Of a stretch of 64,000 bases of DNA, positions 19,051-27,236 are shown piece after piece. The stretch's first letter is position 1. Every line of letters begins with the position of its first letter. This DNA is from Planctomycetota bacterium (GTDB lineage Bacteria; Planctomycetota; Phycisphaerae; FEN-1346): NCBI GenBank assembly GCA_030602705.1, contig JAUVZF010000011.1, positions 1 through 64,000 on the forward strand. The letters run 5' to 3'. The notes under the pieces were generated by a model. The model saw nothing but the letters and a program-made list of their open reading frames with translations, ran no database searches and was not told the origin of the DNA. The position numbers and the translations under genes were made by a program.

Positions 19051-20175
19051 CTACTTGGTGTAGAGTTTTTCTTTCACCGTTGCCTTGCGGCGGGGGTGAG
19101 GGTGTCGGTCCGAAAGGCCGTGGGTTTCGATGGTGCGGCGGATGCTGGCGTACTGGACGGCCCAGGACCGGCGAGTGTAACCGCCGCCGAGGGTCATGAC
19201 GACGGGGATCCGGCGGCGGACGCATTCGTCGATGACGAGCGCGTCGCGCTGGACGATCCCCTCCTGGGTCATCATCAGGCCGGCCAGCGGATCGCCCTTG
19301 AGCGTGTCGCACCCTGCCTGGAGGAAAACGATGTCCGGCCGCGAGCGCTGGATAACATTCGGCAGGTTCTTGCGGAGGATCGCCAGGAACGTCGCGTCGT
19401 CCGTTCCGGCATCAAGTTCGATGTCCAGGTCACTCTCGGACTTCGGAATCGGATAGATGTTTCTTTGGTGCATCGAGAAGGTGAAGACCGATTCCTCGCC
19501 CGCGAAACACTCCGCCGTGCCGTTGCCCTGGTGGACGTCGAGGTCCACGACCAGCGCCCGTCCGATTCGCCCCTCGTCCTGAAGCGTGCGGATGGCAATG
19601 GCGATGTCGTTGTAGACGCAGAACCCTTCGCCGGAATCGGGCTTGGCGTGATGGAAGCCGCCCGCCAGGTTGATGGCAACGCCGTACTTCATCGCCAACC
19701 GCGCGGCCAGGATCGTGCCGCCCGTTGCGTACCGGTGCGGCCGCAGGACACCGGAATCGACTACCGAGGCCGGCAGGGAGGCGAGGATCGGTGCCTCCAG
19801 ATATCGCGCGACGGCCCTCGCCGACTTCAGGCTCGCGAGATAGGACTCCGTATGCACGCGGCCGATCTGTGTGGGGGTGGCCTCCGGCGGGACAAAGACC
19901 GTCTCGGGCCGCACGAGCCCGTCGGTGTTGAGTTTCAGGTAGATCTTGGCGTACTTGCGAGTGTCAAACGGATGGAACCACTGAACGCCCGGCAGGTCGA
20001 TCTGGTAACGCTCAGAGAAGATGACGGCCAACCGACCGCCAAGGGCTTGTCCCTGGCGGGGCTGCTTGGCAGCCTTGAACGACCTCGGCGCCACGCAGGT
20101 GGTCAGAAGGTAGGCAACACCGATCAGGGCTGCTGCGACGGCAATGACCAGTCCGTATCTTCGGTTTGCGGACAT
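19051..20175 (-). CDS. Membrane-anchored HDAC-family deacetylase
   Basis: 374 aa. Zinc-dependent histone-deacetylase-fold hydrolase: GGFHHAKPDSGEGFCVYND (tandem active-site His), VVDLDVHQGNGT (Zn-binding DxH), FLQAGCDTLKGDPLAG (Zn Asp) and LGGGYTRRSW. The fold and spacing fit the class IV/HDAC11-like bacterial branch, which acts on acetyl or acyl groups of small amines or proteins. The unusual part is the N-terminus: a hydrophobic segment (GLVIAVAAALIGVAYLLTTC) that could be a lipobox or a transmembrane anchor, putting the catalytic domain outside the cytoplasm. Substrate there is unknown. Confidence 0.8.
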   Translation of the reverse strand: MSANRRYGLVIAVAAALIGVAYLLTTCVAPRSFKAAKQPRQGQALGGRLAVIFSERYQIDLPGVQWFHPFDTRKYAKIYLKLNTDGLVRPETVFVPPEATPTQIGRVHTESYLASLKSARAVARYLEAPILASLPASVVDSGVLRPHRYATGGTILAARLAMKYGVAINLAGGFHHAKPDSGEGFCVYNDIAIAIRTLQDEGRIGRALVVDLDVHQGNGTAECFAGEESVFTFSMHQRNIYPIPKSESDLDIELDAGTDDATFLAILRKNLPNVIQRSRPDIVFLQAGCDTLKGDPLAGLMMTQEGIVQRDALVIDECVRRRIPVVMTLGGGYTRRSWAVQYASIRRTIETHGLSDRHPHPRRKATVKEKLYTK

Positions 20176-20404
20176 GAGTGACCCCGCCAGTGTGAATACT
20201 TCCCTTCCCCGCCATGTAAGGCTGATGGAGCGTAAATCGCCGGGGCAGATTGACAGCCATGATTATAGACCTGGTTGAGCGACCGTCAAGCCGCCGCTGC
20301 GTGTGTTACGGAACCGCGCAGAAACCGGTTGTCCGGCCGCGGCGGCGCGGTACACTCGGGCGCCGCTGTGGCCGCAGCGGCCCGAAGAGGCGGGGGACAC
20401 GCAA

Positions 20405-21544
20405 GTGGCCGGATGTCCGCGATGTAACGTCAGACTCATCAAGCGGAAGACGCCGAACGGGGTCGTTTACGGCTGCCCGAATTGCGGCGGCAAGCATGTT
20501 GCCCTGACCGTGCTGCGGAAGGTGGGCGCTACTCGCGATTTCCTGAACCGCGTGTGGCTGAAGGCGCGAGAGCGGCGGGCTCCGCGCATGCTCCGATGCC
20601 CTCACTGCGGCCGCAGGATGGCGCGGATCGTTGCCGAGCACGCCGGCCACGAGTTGAGCCTCGACCTGTGTACCTTGTGTCGGGCGATCTGGTTCGACTC
20701 CGCCGAACTGGAGTCGGTTCCGAAGATTCCCCCCCCGCCGCCCGCCGAGGCGCCCCTCTCGCCCAAGGCGCGCGAGCAACTCGCCATCATGAAGATCACG
20801 GTCGATGAGGAGATCCGCCGCGAACAGGAGGCCGCATCCGGTTACGCGCCCCCCGAATGGTGGCACTGGATTCCAGGGATATTCGGCATGCCGATTGAGG
20901 TCGATGCCCCACAGAGGACGTCGCGACCGTACGCAACATGGAGCATTGCCGTCCTGACGGCCATCGTGTTTGCCACAACGGCATGGAATCTTAAACCCGC
21001 CGTCGAGCAATGGGGTTTCGTGCCGGCGCTGGCGTTCCGGTACGGCGGCCTGACACTGTTGGCATCGTTCTTTCTGCATGCCGGCATCTTCCATCTGGCG
21101 TCAAATCTCTACTTCTTCCTCATCTTCGGCGACAACGTGGAGGACCACCTCGGCAAGTTCTACTTTGTCCTGTTGCTTTTCGGCTCGCACCTGGCCGGGA
21201 CCATGCTGCACGCCGCGTACGATCCGCGTGGCCTGATACCTGTGATCGGCGCCAGCGCCGGCATCTGCGGCGTTCTGGGGTACTACGCCGTGACGTACCC
21301 TTGGGCGCGGCTGGGGTTCCTGTTCTGGATATTTGTTTACTACATTCGCTGGTTCCAGGTGCCGGCGCTCGTGTTAATCGGACTTTACCTGTTCCTCCAG
21401 ATTCTCGGGGCGTTGACGCAGACATCCGGCGCGGGTGATGTTTCCTATCTTGCACACCTCGGCGGTCTGATCGTCGGCATCGTCGTCGCGATGGTTGTCC
21501 GCTTTGTCCGCGCCCGCGAAACCGCCAGAGCGCTAAGCGGGTAA
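20405..21544 (+). CDS. Rhomboid-family intramembrane serine protease with N-terminal zinc ribbons
   Basis: 379 aa from GTG 20405 with GGGGGA upstream (track ORF starts earlier at 20303). N-terminus: AGCPRCNVRLIKRKTPNG..YGCPNCGGKHV, then RCPHCGRRM and DLCTLCRAIWFD, i.e. two TFIIB/zinc-ribbon-like pairs. C-terminus: rhomboid membrane domain with catalytic serine in GASAGICG (Ser about 284) and catalytic histidine in AHLGGLIVG (His about 351), about six membrane helices. Such zinc-ribbon/rhomboid fusions occur in planctomycetes; substrates are membrane proteins, unknown here. It is followed by a short transposon-like repeat and the rpmE promoter. Confidence 0.85.
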   Translation: MAGCPRCNVRLIKRKTPNGVVYGCPNCGGKHVALTVLRKVGATRDFLNRVWLKARERRAPRMLRCPHCGRRMARIVAEHAGHELSLDLCTLCRAIWFDSAELESVPKIPPPPPAEAPLSPKAREQLAIMKITVDEEIRREQEAASGYAPPEWWHWIPGIFGMPIEVDAPQRTSRPYATWSIAVLTAIVFATTAWNLKPAVEQWGFVPALAFRYGGLTLLASFFLHAGIFHLASNLYFFLIFGDNVEDHLGKFYFVLLLFGSHLAGTMLHAAYDPRGLIPVIGASAGICGVLGYYAVTYPWARLGFLFWIFVYYIRWFQVPALVLIGLYLFLQILGALTQTSGAGDVSYLAHLGGLIVGIVVAMVVRFVRARETARALSG

Positions 21545-21560
21545 GGCGGCGCTTCCCATT

Positions 21561-21742
21561 GGGTGCGGCAAGTTTTTATGGCGAGCGCAGGCGGTTGTAG
21601 CGCCCGTACGGTCCATACGGACCCGTACCGGGGGCGGCCGTTGGCAGCGCCGGCCAGGATGCGCCGGGGATAAACCCCGGCGCTACGGCCAAGCCGCAGG
21701 AAATCGTCCCATGCCGGAACCGGAAATTGTTGCCACACACCC
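21561..21742. mobile_element. MITE-like element, copy 1 (7-bp target duplication)
   Basis: The element starts GGGTGCGGCAAG and ends TTGCCACACACCC, imperfect terminal inverted repeats, and is flanked on both sides by TCCCATT (21554-21560 and 21743-21749). Its core is shared with copy 2 at 36207-36369: a segment beginning AAGTTTTT, the hairpin with GCGCCGGGG..CCCCGGCGC, and AAGCCGCAGGAAATCG. It encodes no protein. It lies between the rhomboid gene and the rpmE promoter. Confidence 0.75.
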
Positions 21743-21774
21743 TCCCATTCGCGCCGCCCGCCGCCGCAAAGCAC

Positions 21775-21802
21775 TTGCATAGGCACGGGGCGCGAGTATA
21801 AT
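21775..21802 (+). promoter_or_regulatory. Sigma-70 promoter for rpmE
   Basis: TTGCAT (21775-21780), 16-nt spacer, TATAAT (21797-21802), giving a ~45-nt leader to ATG 21854. It starts only 26 nt after the 3' target duplication of the neighbouring MITE-like element. Confidence 0.65.
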
Positions 21803-21853
21803 ATCCCTCTTTCCGTTCCGCAGAACGCTTGTCTTGTTGGGAGAGGTAAGATA

Positions 21854-22564
21854 ATGAAAAAGGACATTCATCCGGAATACGCCGAGTTGAAGGTCACGTG
21901 CGGGTGCGGCCACACGTTTACGACAGGTTCGACGGCGGGCAACCTGACGGTCGAAGTCTGTTCGAACTGTCACCCGTTCTTCACGGGTCAGCAGCGGTTC
22001 GTGGACACGGCCGGCCGCGTCGAAAAGTTCCAGAAAAAGTACGCCTGGAGCGCCGAGGCGGCCGCCACCAAGGCCGAAGAGGACGCCAAGAAGGCAGCCG
22101 CACGGCCGAAGCGAAGACGCCAACCAACGACCGAACTGCACACCACCGCCAAGCCCAAGACCACCGGCAGGCCGGGCGAAGGCCCGGGAGCGGCGGCAGG
22201 TGGCCGCGGCGGACGCCCCGGCGGCGGACGGCCCGGTGGCGGCCAGAGACGCGGCGGAGGCAGAGGACGCGGCGGGCCCCAAGCCGAAACGCCCGTCAGC
22301 ACCGAACGCCGCAAGGTCGAGAAGCCCAAAGACGAGCAGGGCCAGGCTGAGGACGCCAAGCCTGAAGAAACAAAAGCCGAAGAGACAAAAGCCGAAGAGA
22401 CCAAGACCGAGGCCACCAGGGCTCAACAGACCGCACCCGAAGCCACCAAGACCGACGAGACCAAGGCCGAACAGACCGCACCCGAAACCACCAAGACCGA
22501 CGAGACCAAGGCAGACGAGGCCAAACCGGCCGACGCCGAAAAGGGCGAGGGCGGCGAAGGCTGA
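21854..22564 (+). CDS. rpmE: Ribosomal protein bL31 with a very long RGG/KAEET disordered tail
   Basis: The first ~65 residues are a zinc-type bL31: [37 protein letters not shown] and [10 protein letters not shown], with the CxC plus CxxC zinc ligands. Normal bL31 stops at about 65-90 residues. This one continues for ~170 more: an Ala/Glu/Lys helix-prone linker, an RGG-box tract ([20 protein letters not shown]), then acidic repeats of the type [17 protein letters not shown] ending EGGEG. GAGAGGT precedes ATG and a consensus promoter lies upstream. The tail would be disordered on the ribosome surface; RGG tracts commonly bind RNA. No downstream partner gene. Confidence 0.85.
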   Translation: MKKDIHPEYAELKVTCGCGHTFTTGSTAGNLTVEVCSNCHPFFTGQQRFVDTAGRVEKFQKKYAWSAEAAATKAEEDAKKAAARPKRRRQPTTELHTTAKPKTTGRPGEGPGAAAGGRGGRPGGGRPGGGQRRGGGRGRGGPQAETPVSTERRKVEKPKDEQGQAEDAKPEETKAEETKAEETKTEATRAQQTAPEATKTDETKAEQTAPETTKTDETKADEAKPADAEKGEGGEG

Positions 22565-22652
22565 ACCGCTCTCCGCCGTATCGTGAACAAACCATCCGCC
22601 CACCACCTCATGCGAGGCCGTCGGCCTTCGCGCGACCGTCCCCACAACCCGC

Positions 22653-23312
22653 TCACCACCCGCGGTAGTAACCGCTGCCGAAACGCCGGCGACCCCACGG
22701 GCCGTACCGCGGGTCGTAATGGTAGTAAGCCGGGTGGTAGTCCGGGTAGTAGTAGTTGACCTGGTCGATCTTGATGAACTTCGTCGTAACCTCCTGCGTC
22801 TTGTCGCCGTAGCGGTACGGCCACGCCAGACGCAGCGAGCCGATGTCCTGGAGCCGTGCATCGGCCGGCAGGTCCAGCACCAGTTCGTAGACGGCGCTGG
22901 CGCCGGCGGCGATGGTGATCGTACCGGTGCGATTGCGGCCGGCGTAGGCCTCGGCCCCCTCCACCACACGCCCCTCATCATCGAGCAGTTTGACGGCGGC
23001 CGGGTCGAGCGTGAACGCCGCTTGGCCCCCGTTCTCGATCTCCAGCCGCACGTGCAGCGTATCGTACGCCACGCCGCGCTCGTTCTCTTGGCTTCTGCCC
23101 CGCGCGGCGACGTGGACTTTGACCTCGCGCGTGCCGGGCGGCAGGTCGTAGGTCCGTTTGGCCACCCAACTCGCACCGGCTGCCTGGTACTCGCCCGCCG
23201 GACGGAAATACGTGTACCGGGCCGACGAACAGCCGGTCGCCGCGAGCGCCGCCGCAAGCATCACCAGCAGCCCCGCCGCACGCCGCCGCCGGTCGCGAGG
23301 TGCGCCGTCCAT
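22653..23312 (-). CDS. Hypothetical lipoprotein
   Basis: 219 aa from ATG 23312, with AAGGAGAC upstream (track start 23336 contains that site). The N-terminus has a lipobox (ALAATGCSS). The mature region shows beta-rich repeats (DTLHVRLEIENGGQAAFTLDP, TGTITIAAGASAVYELVLDLP) similar to Ig-like or transglutaminase-linked periplasmic folds, and it ends in a Tyr/His/Arg-rich tail (YYYPDYHPAYYHYDPRYG). Surface-exposed adhesion or sensing role possible; no family recognised. Confidence 0.6.
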   Translation of the reverse strand: MDGAPRDRRRRAAGLLVMLAAALAATGCSSARYTYFRPAGEYQAAGASWVAKRTYDLPPGTREVKVHVAARGRSQENERGVAYDTLHVRLEIENGGQAAFTLDPAAVKLLDDEGRVVEGAEAYAGRNRTGTITIAAGASAVYELVLDLPADARLQDIGSLRLAWPYRYGDKTQEVTTKFIKIDQVNYYYPDYHPAYYHYDPRYGPWGRRRFGSGYYRGW

Positions 23313-23444
23313 GGGCGTCTCCTTCTTGAGCCTCACCTCTGTTATCCGGGATGACCTGCCAGTGCGGCCACGGGCCTTGCCGGCCGGCGCGATGCCGCGC
23401 GAGATGGCCTCTCAAGTACTGCCACTCGATCCGGCCGATGACCG

Positions 23445-24275
23445 TTACGGGGTGTGACAACTCCTGATGATGAAGCCGCCCGACTTCTCGTCACGTTCCA
23501 ATCCGAGGATTCCCTGCCCTTCCGCCTCCTCGAGCATCTGGCCGAACGATCGGAAGCCGTAGTAGGATTCGTTGAAATCGGGTTTGCGGCGCTTCAGGGT
23601 TTGCTTGATCATGGAACCCCAGATCTTCTCTCCTTCTCCGCGTTCCTCCACCAGGGCCTCGTAGGTTTGGACGATCAGGTCCCACGCCTCCCGCTTCTTG
23701 TCCACAACGGGTTGGGCGGGTTGGGCGGCCTTGGCGGCCTGGGCCCGTGCCGGCTTGCTGCCGGCCACTTTGCCGCGAGCCTTCCCGCGGGGCGGCTGAG
23801 GGCGTACGAGGTCATCGTAGTAGATGAACTCATCGCAGTTCGCGATCAGCAGGTCCGACGTCGACTTCTTGACACCCACCCCAATGACGATCTTGTCGTT
23901 CTCACGGAGTTTGCTGACGAGCGGCGAGAAATCGGAGTCGCCGCTGATGATCACGAAGGTGTCCACGTGCTCCTTCGTATAACAGAGGTCGAGCGCGTCC
24001 ACCACCATGCGAATGTCGGCGGAGTTCTTGCCTGACTGGCGCACGTGCGGGATCTCGATCAACTCAAACGACGCCTCGTGCATCACGGCCCTGAACTGCT
24101 TGTAGCGGGCCCAGTCGCAGTAGGCCTTCTTCACCACGATGCTCCCTTTCAAGAGGAGCCGCTCCATCACCTTGTTGATGTTGAATTGGGCGTAGTTGGC
24201 GTCGCGAACGCCCAGAGCGATGTTCTCGAAGTCGCAGAAGAGCGCCATGTTCTTCGTCTCAGCCACGTGTGTCAT
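23445..24275 (-). CDS. NYN (PIN-like) domain / LOTUS (OST-HTH) RNA-binding protein
   Basis: 276 aa from ATG 24275 (GGAGGT at the right distance, track start 24329). N-terminal NYN/LabA-like PIN nuclease fold: ALFCDFENIALGV with acidic Asp-Glu-Asn, IRMVVDALDLC, FVIISGDSDFSPLV and IVIGVG, keeping the conserved acidic pocket. A Lys/Ala-rich linker is followed by a C-terminal OST-HTH/LOTUS module (WGSMIKQTLKRRKPDFNESYYGFRSFGQMLEEAEGQG). Predicted to bind or cleave structured RNA in quality control. Common across bacteria but mostly uncharacterised. Confidence 0.8.
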   Translation of the reverse strand: MTHVAETKNMALFCDFENIALGVRDANYAQFNINKVMERLLLKGSIVVKKAYCDWARYKQFRAVMHEASFELIEIPHVRQSGKNSADIRMVVDALDLCYTKEHVDTFVIISGDSDFSPLVSKLRENDKIVIGVGVKKSTSDLLIANCDEFIYYDDLVRPQPPRGKARGKVAGSKPARAQAAKAAQPAQPVVDKKREAWDLIVQTYEALVEERGEGEKIWGSMIKQTLKRRKPDFNESYYGFRSFGQMLEEAEGQGILGLERDEKSGGFIIRSCHTP

Positions 24276-24458
24276 GGGTATAATACCTCCAGCCGGCACC
24301 TCTCGTACTCGACGTTCCCCAGATACCACCGGCCTCCGACCACCGCAGGCCGGCCCACGTCATTATAGCCCGTGCGTGGGGCTGTGGCAGGTGAAAAGCC
24401 GCCCGGCGAGCAACGCGACGGTGGCACTCAACTCGCGAGCAGGCTCGGCTCCAAATGC

Positions 24459-24486
24459 TTGACACGCTCGCCGCGCCTCCTAGAAT
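24459..24486 (+). promoter_or_regulatory. Sigma-70 promoter for the rnfEAB cluster
   Basis: TTGACA (24459-24464), 16-nt spacer, TAGAAT (24481-24486), about 35 nt upstream of the rnfE start. It lies between the minus-strand NYN gene and rnfE. Confidence 0.65.
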
Positions 24487-24521
24487 GACACGCGAAGAGG
24501 GCCGGAGGCAGGGCGACGCGC

Positions 24522-25310
24522 TTGAGTCTCCTCAAGGAATTCACCGACAAACCCTTCAAGCACAACCCCGTGTTCGTGCTCGTCCTGGGGCTGTGCCCGA
24601 CGCTGGCCGTCACGACGAGCCTGAAGAACGGCGTGGCGATGGCGGCGGCTACCACGGCCGTCCTCGTCTGCGCCAACATCCTCATCAGCCTCATCCGGCG
24701 TTTCGTTCCGAACCAGATCCGCATCGCGTGTTACATCGTGGTCATCGCAGGGTTCGTGACGATGGTCGAGATCGCGATGAAGGCCATCGCCCCGGAAGCC
24801 ATCAACAAGGCCCTCGGCATCTTCATCCCGCTCATCGTCGTCAACTGCATCATCCTGGGCCGGGCCGAGGCTTTCGCGTCGAAGCACGGACCGCTGGCCA
24901 GCCTCATGGACGGGCTGGGCATCGGCGTCGGATTCCTCCTGGCGCTGGTGGCCATCGCGCTGGTGCGCGAGGTCCTCGGCGCCGGAACCCTGTGGGGCTA
25001 CCGGCTGACGCCCGTGACGGTCGGCCCCACGACGGTTATCCCGCAGTACGTGCCGATAACGGTGCTGGGGATGGCGCCGGGGGCATTCATCGTCATCGGC
25101 CTGCTGTTCGGCCTGTTCTCTTTGGTCGGTAACCGCCGCCGCGACGCCGCCCGTCTCGTCGCCGTCCCCGCCGTGCCGCAGGTGGCCGGGGATTTCCCGA
25201 AACCGAAAAAGAAACCCGCCGACAAGGCCGAAGGCGGGGAAGCCCCGTCCGAGCCGCGACCGTCCGAGCCGCAACCGTCCGAGCCGCGACCGCCTGAGCC
25301 GCGACCGTAA
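24522..25310 (+). CDS. rnfE: Rnf complex subunit RnfE with repeat-derived tail
   Basis: 262 aa, TTG start (no ATG before residue 40; GGAGG lies about 12 nt upstream). An inner-membrane subunit of the ferredoxin:NAD oxidoreductase (Rnf) complex that couples electron flow from ferredoxin to NAD with Na or H transport. Six hydrophobic segments and family motifs PVFVLVLGLCPTLAVTTS and GIFIPLIVVNC are seen. The last ~50 residues are unlike RnfE: a charged stretch and then PSEPRPSEPQPSEPRPPEP, encoded by CCGAGCCGCGACCGT-type repeats that also occur outside genes. This suggests a dispersed repeat has entered the 3' end. Confidence 0.88.
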   Translation: MSLLKEFTDKPFKHNPVFVLVLGLCPTLAVTTSLKNGVAMAAATTAVLVCANILISLIRRFVPNQIRIACYIVVIAGFVTMVEIAMKAIAPEAINKALGIFIPLIVVNCIILGRAEAFASKHGPLASLMDGLGIGVGFLLALVAIALVREVLGAGTLWGYRLTPVTVGPTTVIPQYVPITVLGMAPGAFIVIGLLFGLFSLVGNRRRDAARLVAVPAVPQVAGDFPKPKKKPADKAEGGEAPSEPRPSEPQPSEPRPPEPRP

Positions 25311-25387
25311 GGGAGCGGGCAGTTCGGCGCCACCGAATGCGCCACCCTCGCGGTCGCGGCCCGGCGAGATAGTAAAGGCAACAGGTC

Positions 25388-26053
25388 ATGGAAGTCGGCT
25401 ACCTGGAACTGGCCGTCGGGTCGATCCTGATCTCGAACGTCGTCCTGGCGAAGTTCCTGGGCCTGTGCCCGTTCTTCGGCGTCTCTCGCCGCACCAGCGA
25501 CGCCGTCGGCATGGGCCTGGCCGTCATCTTCGTCATGAGCATAGCGTCGGCGGCCACGGCCCTGATTTATCGGCACCTGCTCCTGCCGACGAACCTCGAA
25601 CACACGAACCTGCTGGGCGTGCTGGGGCTTCCGGTGCCCGAGGGCGGCTACGTCCTGATCCTCAAGACCATCTCCTTCATCCTGGTCATCGCCGGCCTGG
25701 TGCAGTTCGTCGAGATGGTCCTGAAGAAAAGCGCCCCCGCGCTGTACCGCGCCCTGGGCATCTACCTGCCGCTCATCACGACCAACTGTGCGGTCATGGG
25801 CATGGCGCTGCTGAACACCGAAGCCTGGCGCGACCCGGCCAACGGCCTGCCGGTCCACCTGGCGACGGTCAACGGGTTCTGCGGCGGGGTGGGGTTCCTG
25901 CTGGCGATGCTCCTGATGAGCGGCATACGCCAGCGCCTGGCCGAGAGGCGCGTACCGAAGGCCCTACAGGGTCTGCCGATTGCGTTCATCTCGGCTGGCC
26001 TGATGGCCCTGGCCTTCATGGGCTTCACGAAACTGTTCGGCATCGCCGTATAA
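25388..26053 (+). CDS. rnfA: Rnf complex subunit RnfA
   Basis: 221 aa, six predicted membrane helices. Motifs SNVVLAKFLGLCPFFGVS and PLITTNCAVMG define the RnfA/NqrE family, which forms the paired ferredoxin-site iron-cysteine core with RnfE. ATG 25388 with a weak GG-rich site upstream. Order E-A-B matches the end of the standard rnfCDGEAB operon; the C, D and G subunits are not in this window on either side. A 21-bp segment covering its stop codon is repeated downstream (26250-26270). Confidence 0.92.
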   Translation: MEVGYLELAVGSILISNVVLAKFLGLCPFFGVSRRTSDAVGMGLAVIFVMSIASAATALIYRHLLLPTNLEHTNLLGVLGLPVPEGGYVLILKTISFILVIAGLVQFVEMVLKKSAPALYRALGIYLPLITTNCAVMGMALLNTEAWRDPANGLPVHLATVNGFCGGVGFLLAMLLMSGIRQRLAERRVPKALQGLPIAFISAGLMALAFMGFTKLFGIAV

Positions 26054-26270
26054 AACTAGGCGGTCTTGCGTACGTAAGTCTTTTGCTGTGGCGAGAACGG
26101 CACCCGCTCGCTTACGCTCGCGGCTATTTTACACTCGCGCCCGACCAGCCACGTGAGAAAACTAGCCGCGCACGTAAGTAAGCGGCGCAAGCCCCTGGGC
26201 TACCAGCCCAATCAGCCAGATCGCCGGGGCACGCCCCGGCCTACATCTTGGCATCGCCGTATAAAACTAG
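26039..26270. repeat. Direct repeat of the rnfA 3' end flanking a 190-bp insert
   Basis: An exact 21-bp sequence starting GGCATCGCCGTATAAAACT occurs at 26039-26059 (across the rnfA stop codon) and 26250-26270. The DNA between them, 26060-26249, carries CGTAAGT-type and GCCGGGGCACGCCCCGGC palindromic pieces and no ORF. It looks like an insertion that duplicated the 3' end of rnfA. Confidence 0.6.
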
Positions 26271-26295
26271 CCGCGACCGTGAGGGAGCGGGAGCC

Positions 26296-27180
26296 ATGTC
26301 GGACATCGTCATAACCTACCTGAGCGCAGCGGCGGTCGTGCTGGCAGCGCTGGCAGGCGCCTTCGGCATCCTGCTGGCGGTGGCCGACCGTTTTCTGCGG
26401 GTGCAGGCGGACCCGCGCCAGGAGAAGATCGAGGAGGCCCTGCCGGGCGCCAACTGCGGCTCCTGCGGGTTCCCCGGCTGCGCGGCCTACGCCGAGGCCC
26501 TGGCCAAGGGCGAGGCGGCCGCCAGCCTGTGTACACCCGGCGGGCCGGCGACCGCCAAATGCATCGCCGACATCATGGGCCTGGAGGTCACCGGCTTTGT
26601 TCCCAAGGTAGCCGTCGTCCGATGCCAGGGCGCCTGCGGGGTTACCGGCACCCGCTTCCAATACGTCGGCGAACTTGACTGCCGCGCCGCAGCCGCCACA
26701 CAATACGGCCAGGCGGCCTGTCCGTACGGGTGCCTGGGGCTGGGCACGTGCGTCAGGTCGTGCCCGTTCGACGCCATGATCCTCGACGCCGAGACCGGCC
26801 TGCCGCGAGTCCTCGAAGAGCGGTGCATGGCGTGCGGCACGTGCGCGGCGGTTTGCCCCAGGAATATCATTGAGATTCTGCCCAAAGAGCAGTATGTTCA
26901 CGTCCTGTGCTGCAACCAGGACCCCGCCAGGCGCGTGCGGCAGACGTGTAAGGTTGGCTGCATCGCCTGCAAGGCGTGTGAGAAGGCATGCCCCGTCGAG
27001 GGCAAGGCCATACATGTCGAGGGGAACCTGGCGGTCATCGACCCCGAGAAGTGCACGGGGTGCGGCGAGTGTGCCCGGGCGTGCCCGGTCAGCGCGATCG
27101 GCGACTTCCGGACGCTCCGCCGCGAAGCGCAAAAGCGGAAAGGCGAAAAACAGGAATCGGCCGGGCAGAAGGTCGCTTGA
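26296..27180 (+). CDS. rnfB: Rnf complex subunit RnfB (polyferredoxin)
   Basis: 294 aa from ATG 26296 with GGGAG upstream (track start 26248 lies in the repeat). A short N-terminal membrane anchor is followed by the RnfB iron-sulfur domain (GANCGSCGFPGCAAYAEALAKG). Then come several ferredoxin-type 4Fe-4S sets: CPYGCLGLGTCVRSCPF, CMACGTCAAVCPRN, CIACKACEKACP and CTGCGECARACPVSA. It delivers electrons from reduced ferredoxin into the complex. Full-length; ends 56 nt before the next gene. Confidence 0.93.
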   Translation: MSDIVITYLSAAAVVLAALAGAFGILLAVADRFLRVQADPRQEKIEEALPGANCGSCGFPGCAAYAEALAKGEAAASLCTPGGPATAKCIADIMGLEVTGFVPKVAVVRCQGACGVTGTRFQYVGELDCRAAAATQYGQAACPYGCLGLGTCVRSCPFDAMILDAETGLPRVLEERCMACGTCAAVCPRNIIEILPKEQYVHVLCCNQDPARRVRQTCKVGCIACKACEKACPVEGKAIHVEGNLAVIDPEKCTGCGECARACPVSAIGDFRTLRREAQKRKGEKQESAGQKVA

Positions 27181-27236
27181 ATCAACCTCCCTGCACGAGC
27201 CGCCTGAGGCACGGTAACACGTTACGGAGCAATAGG

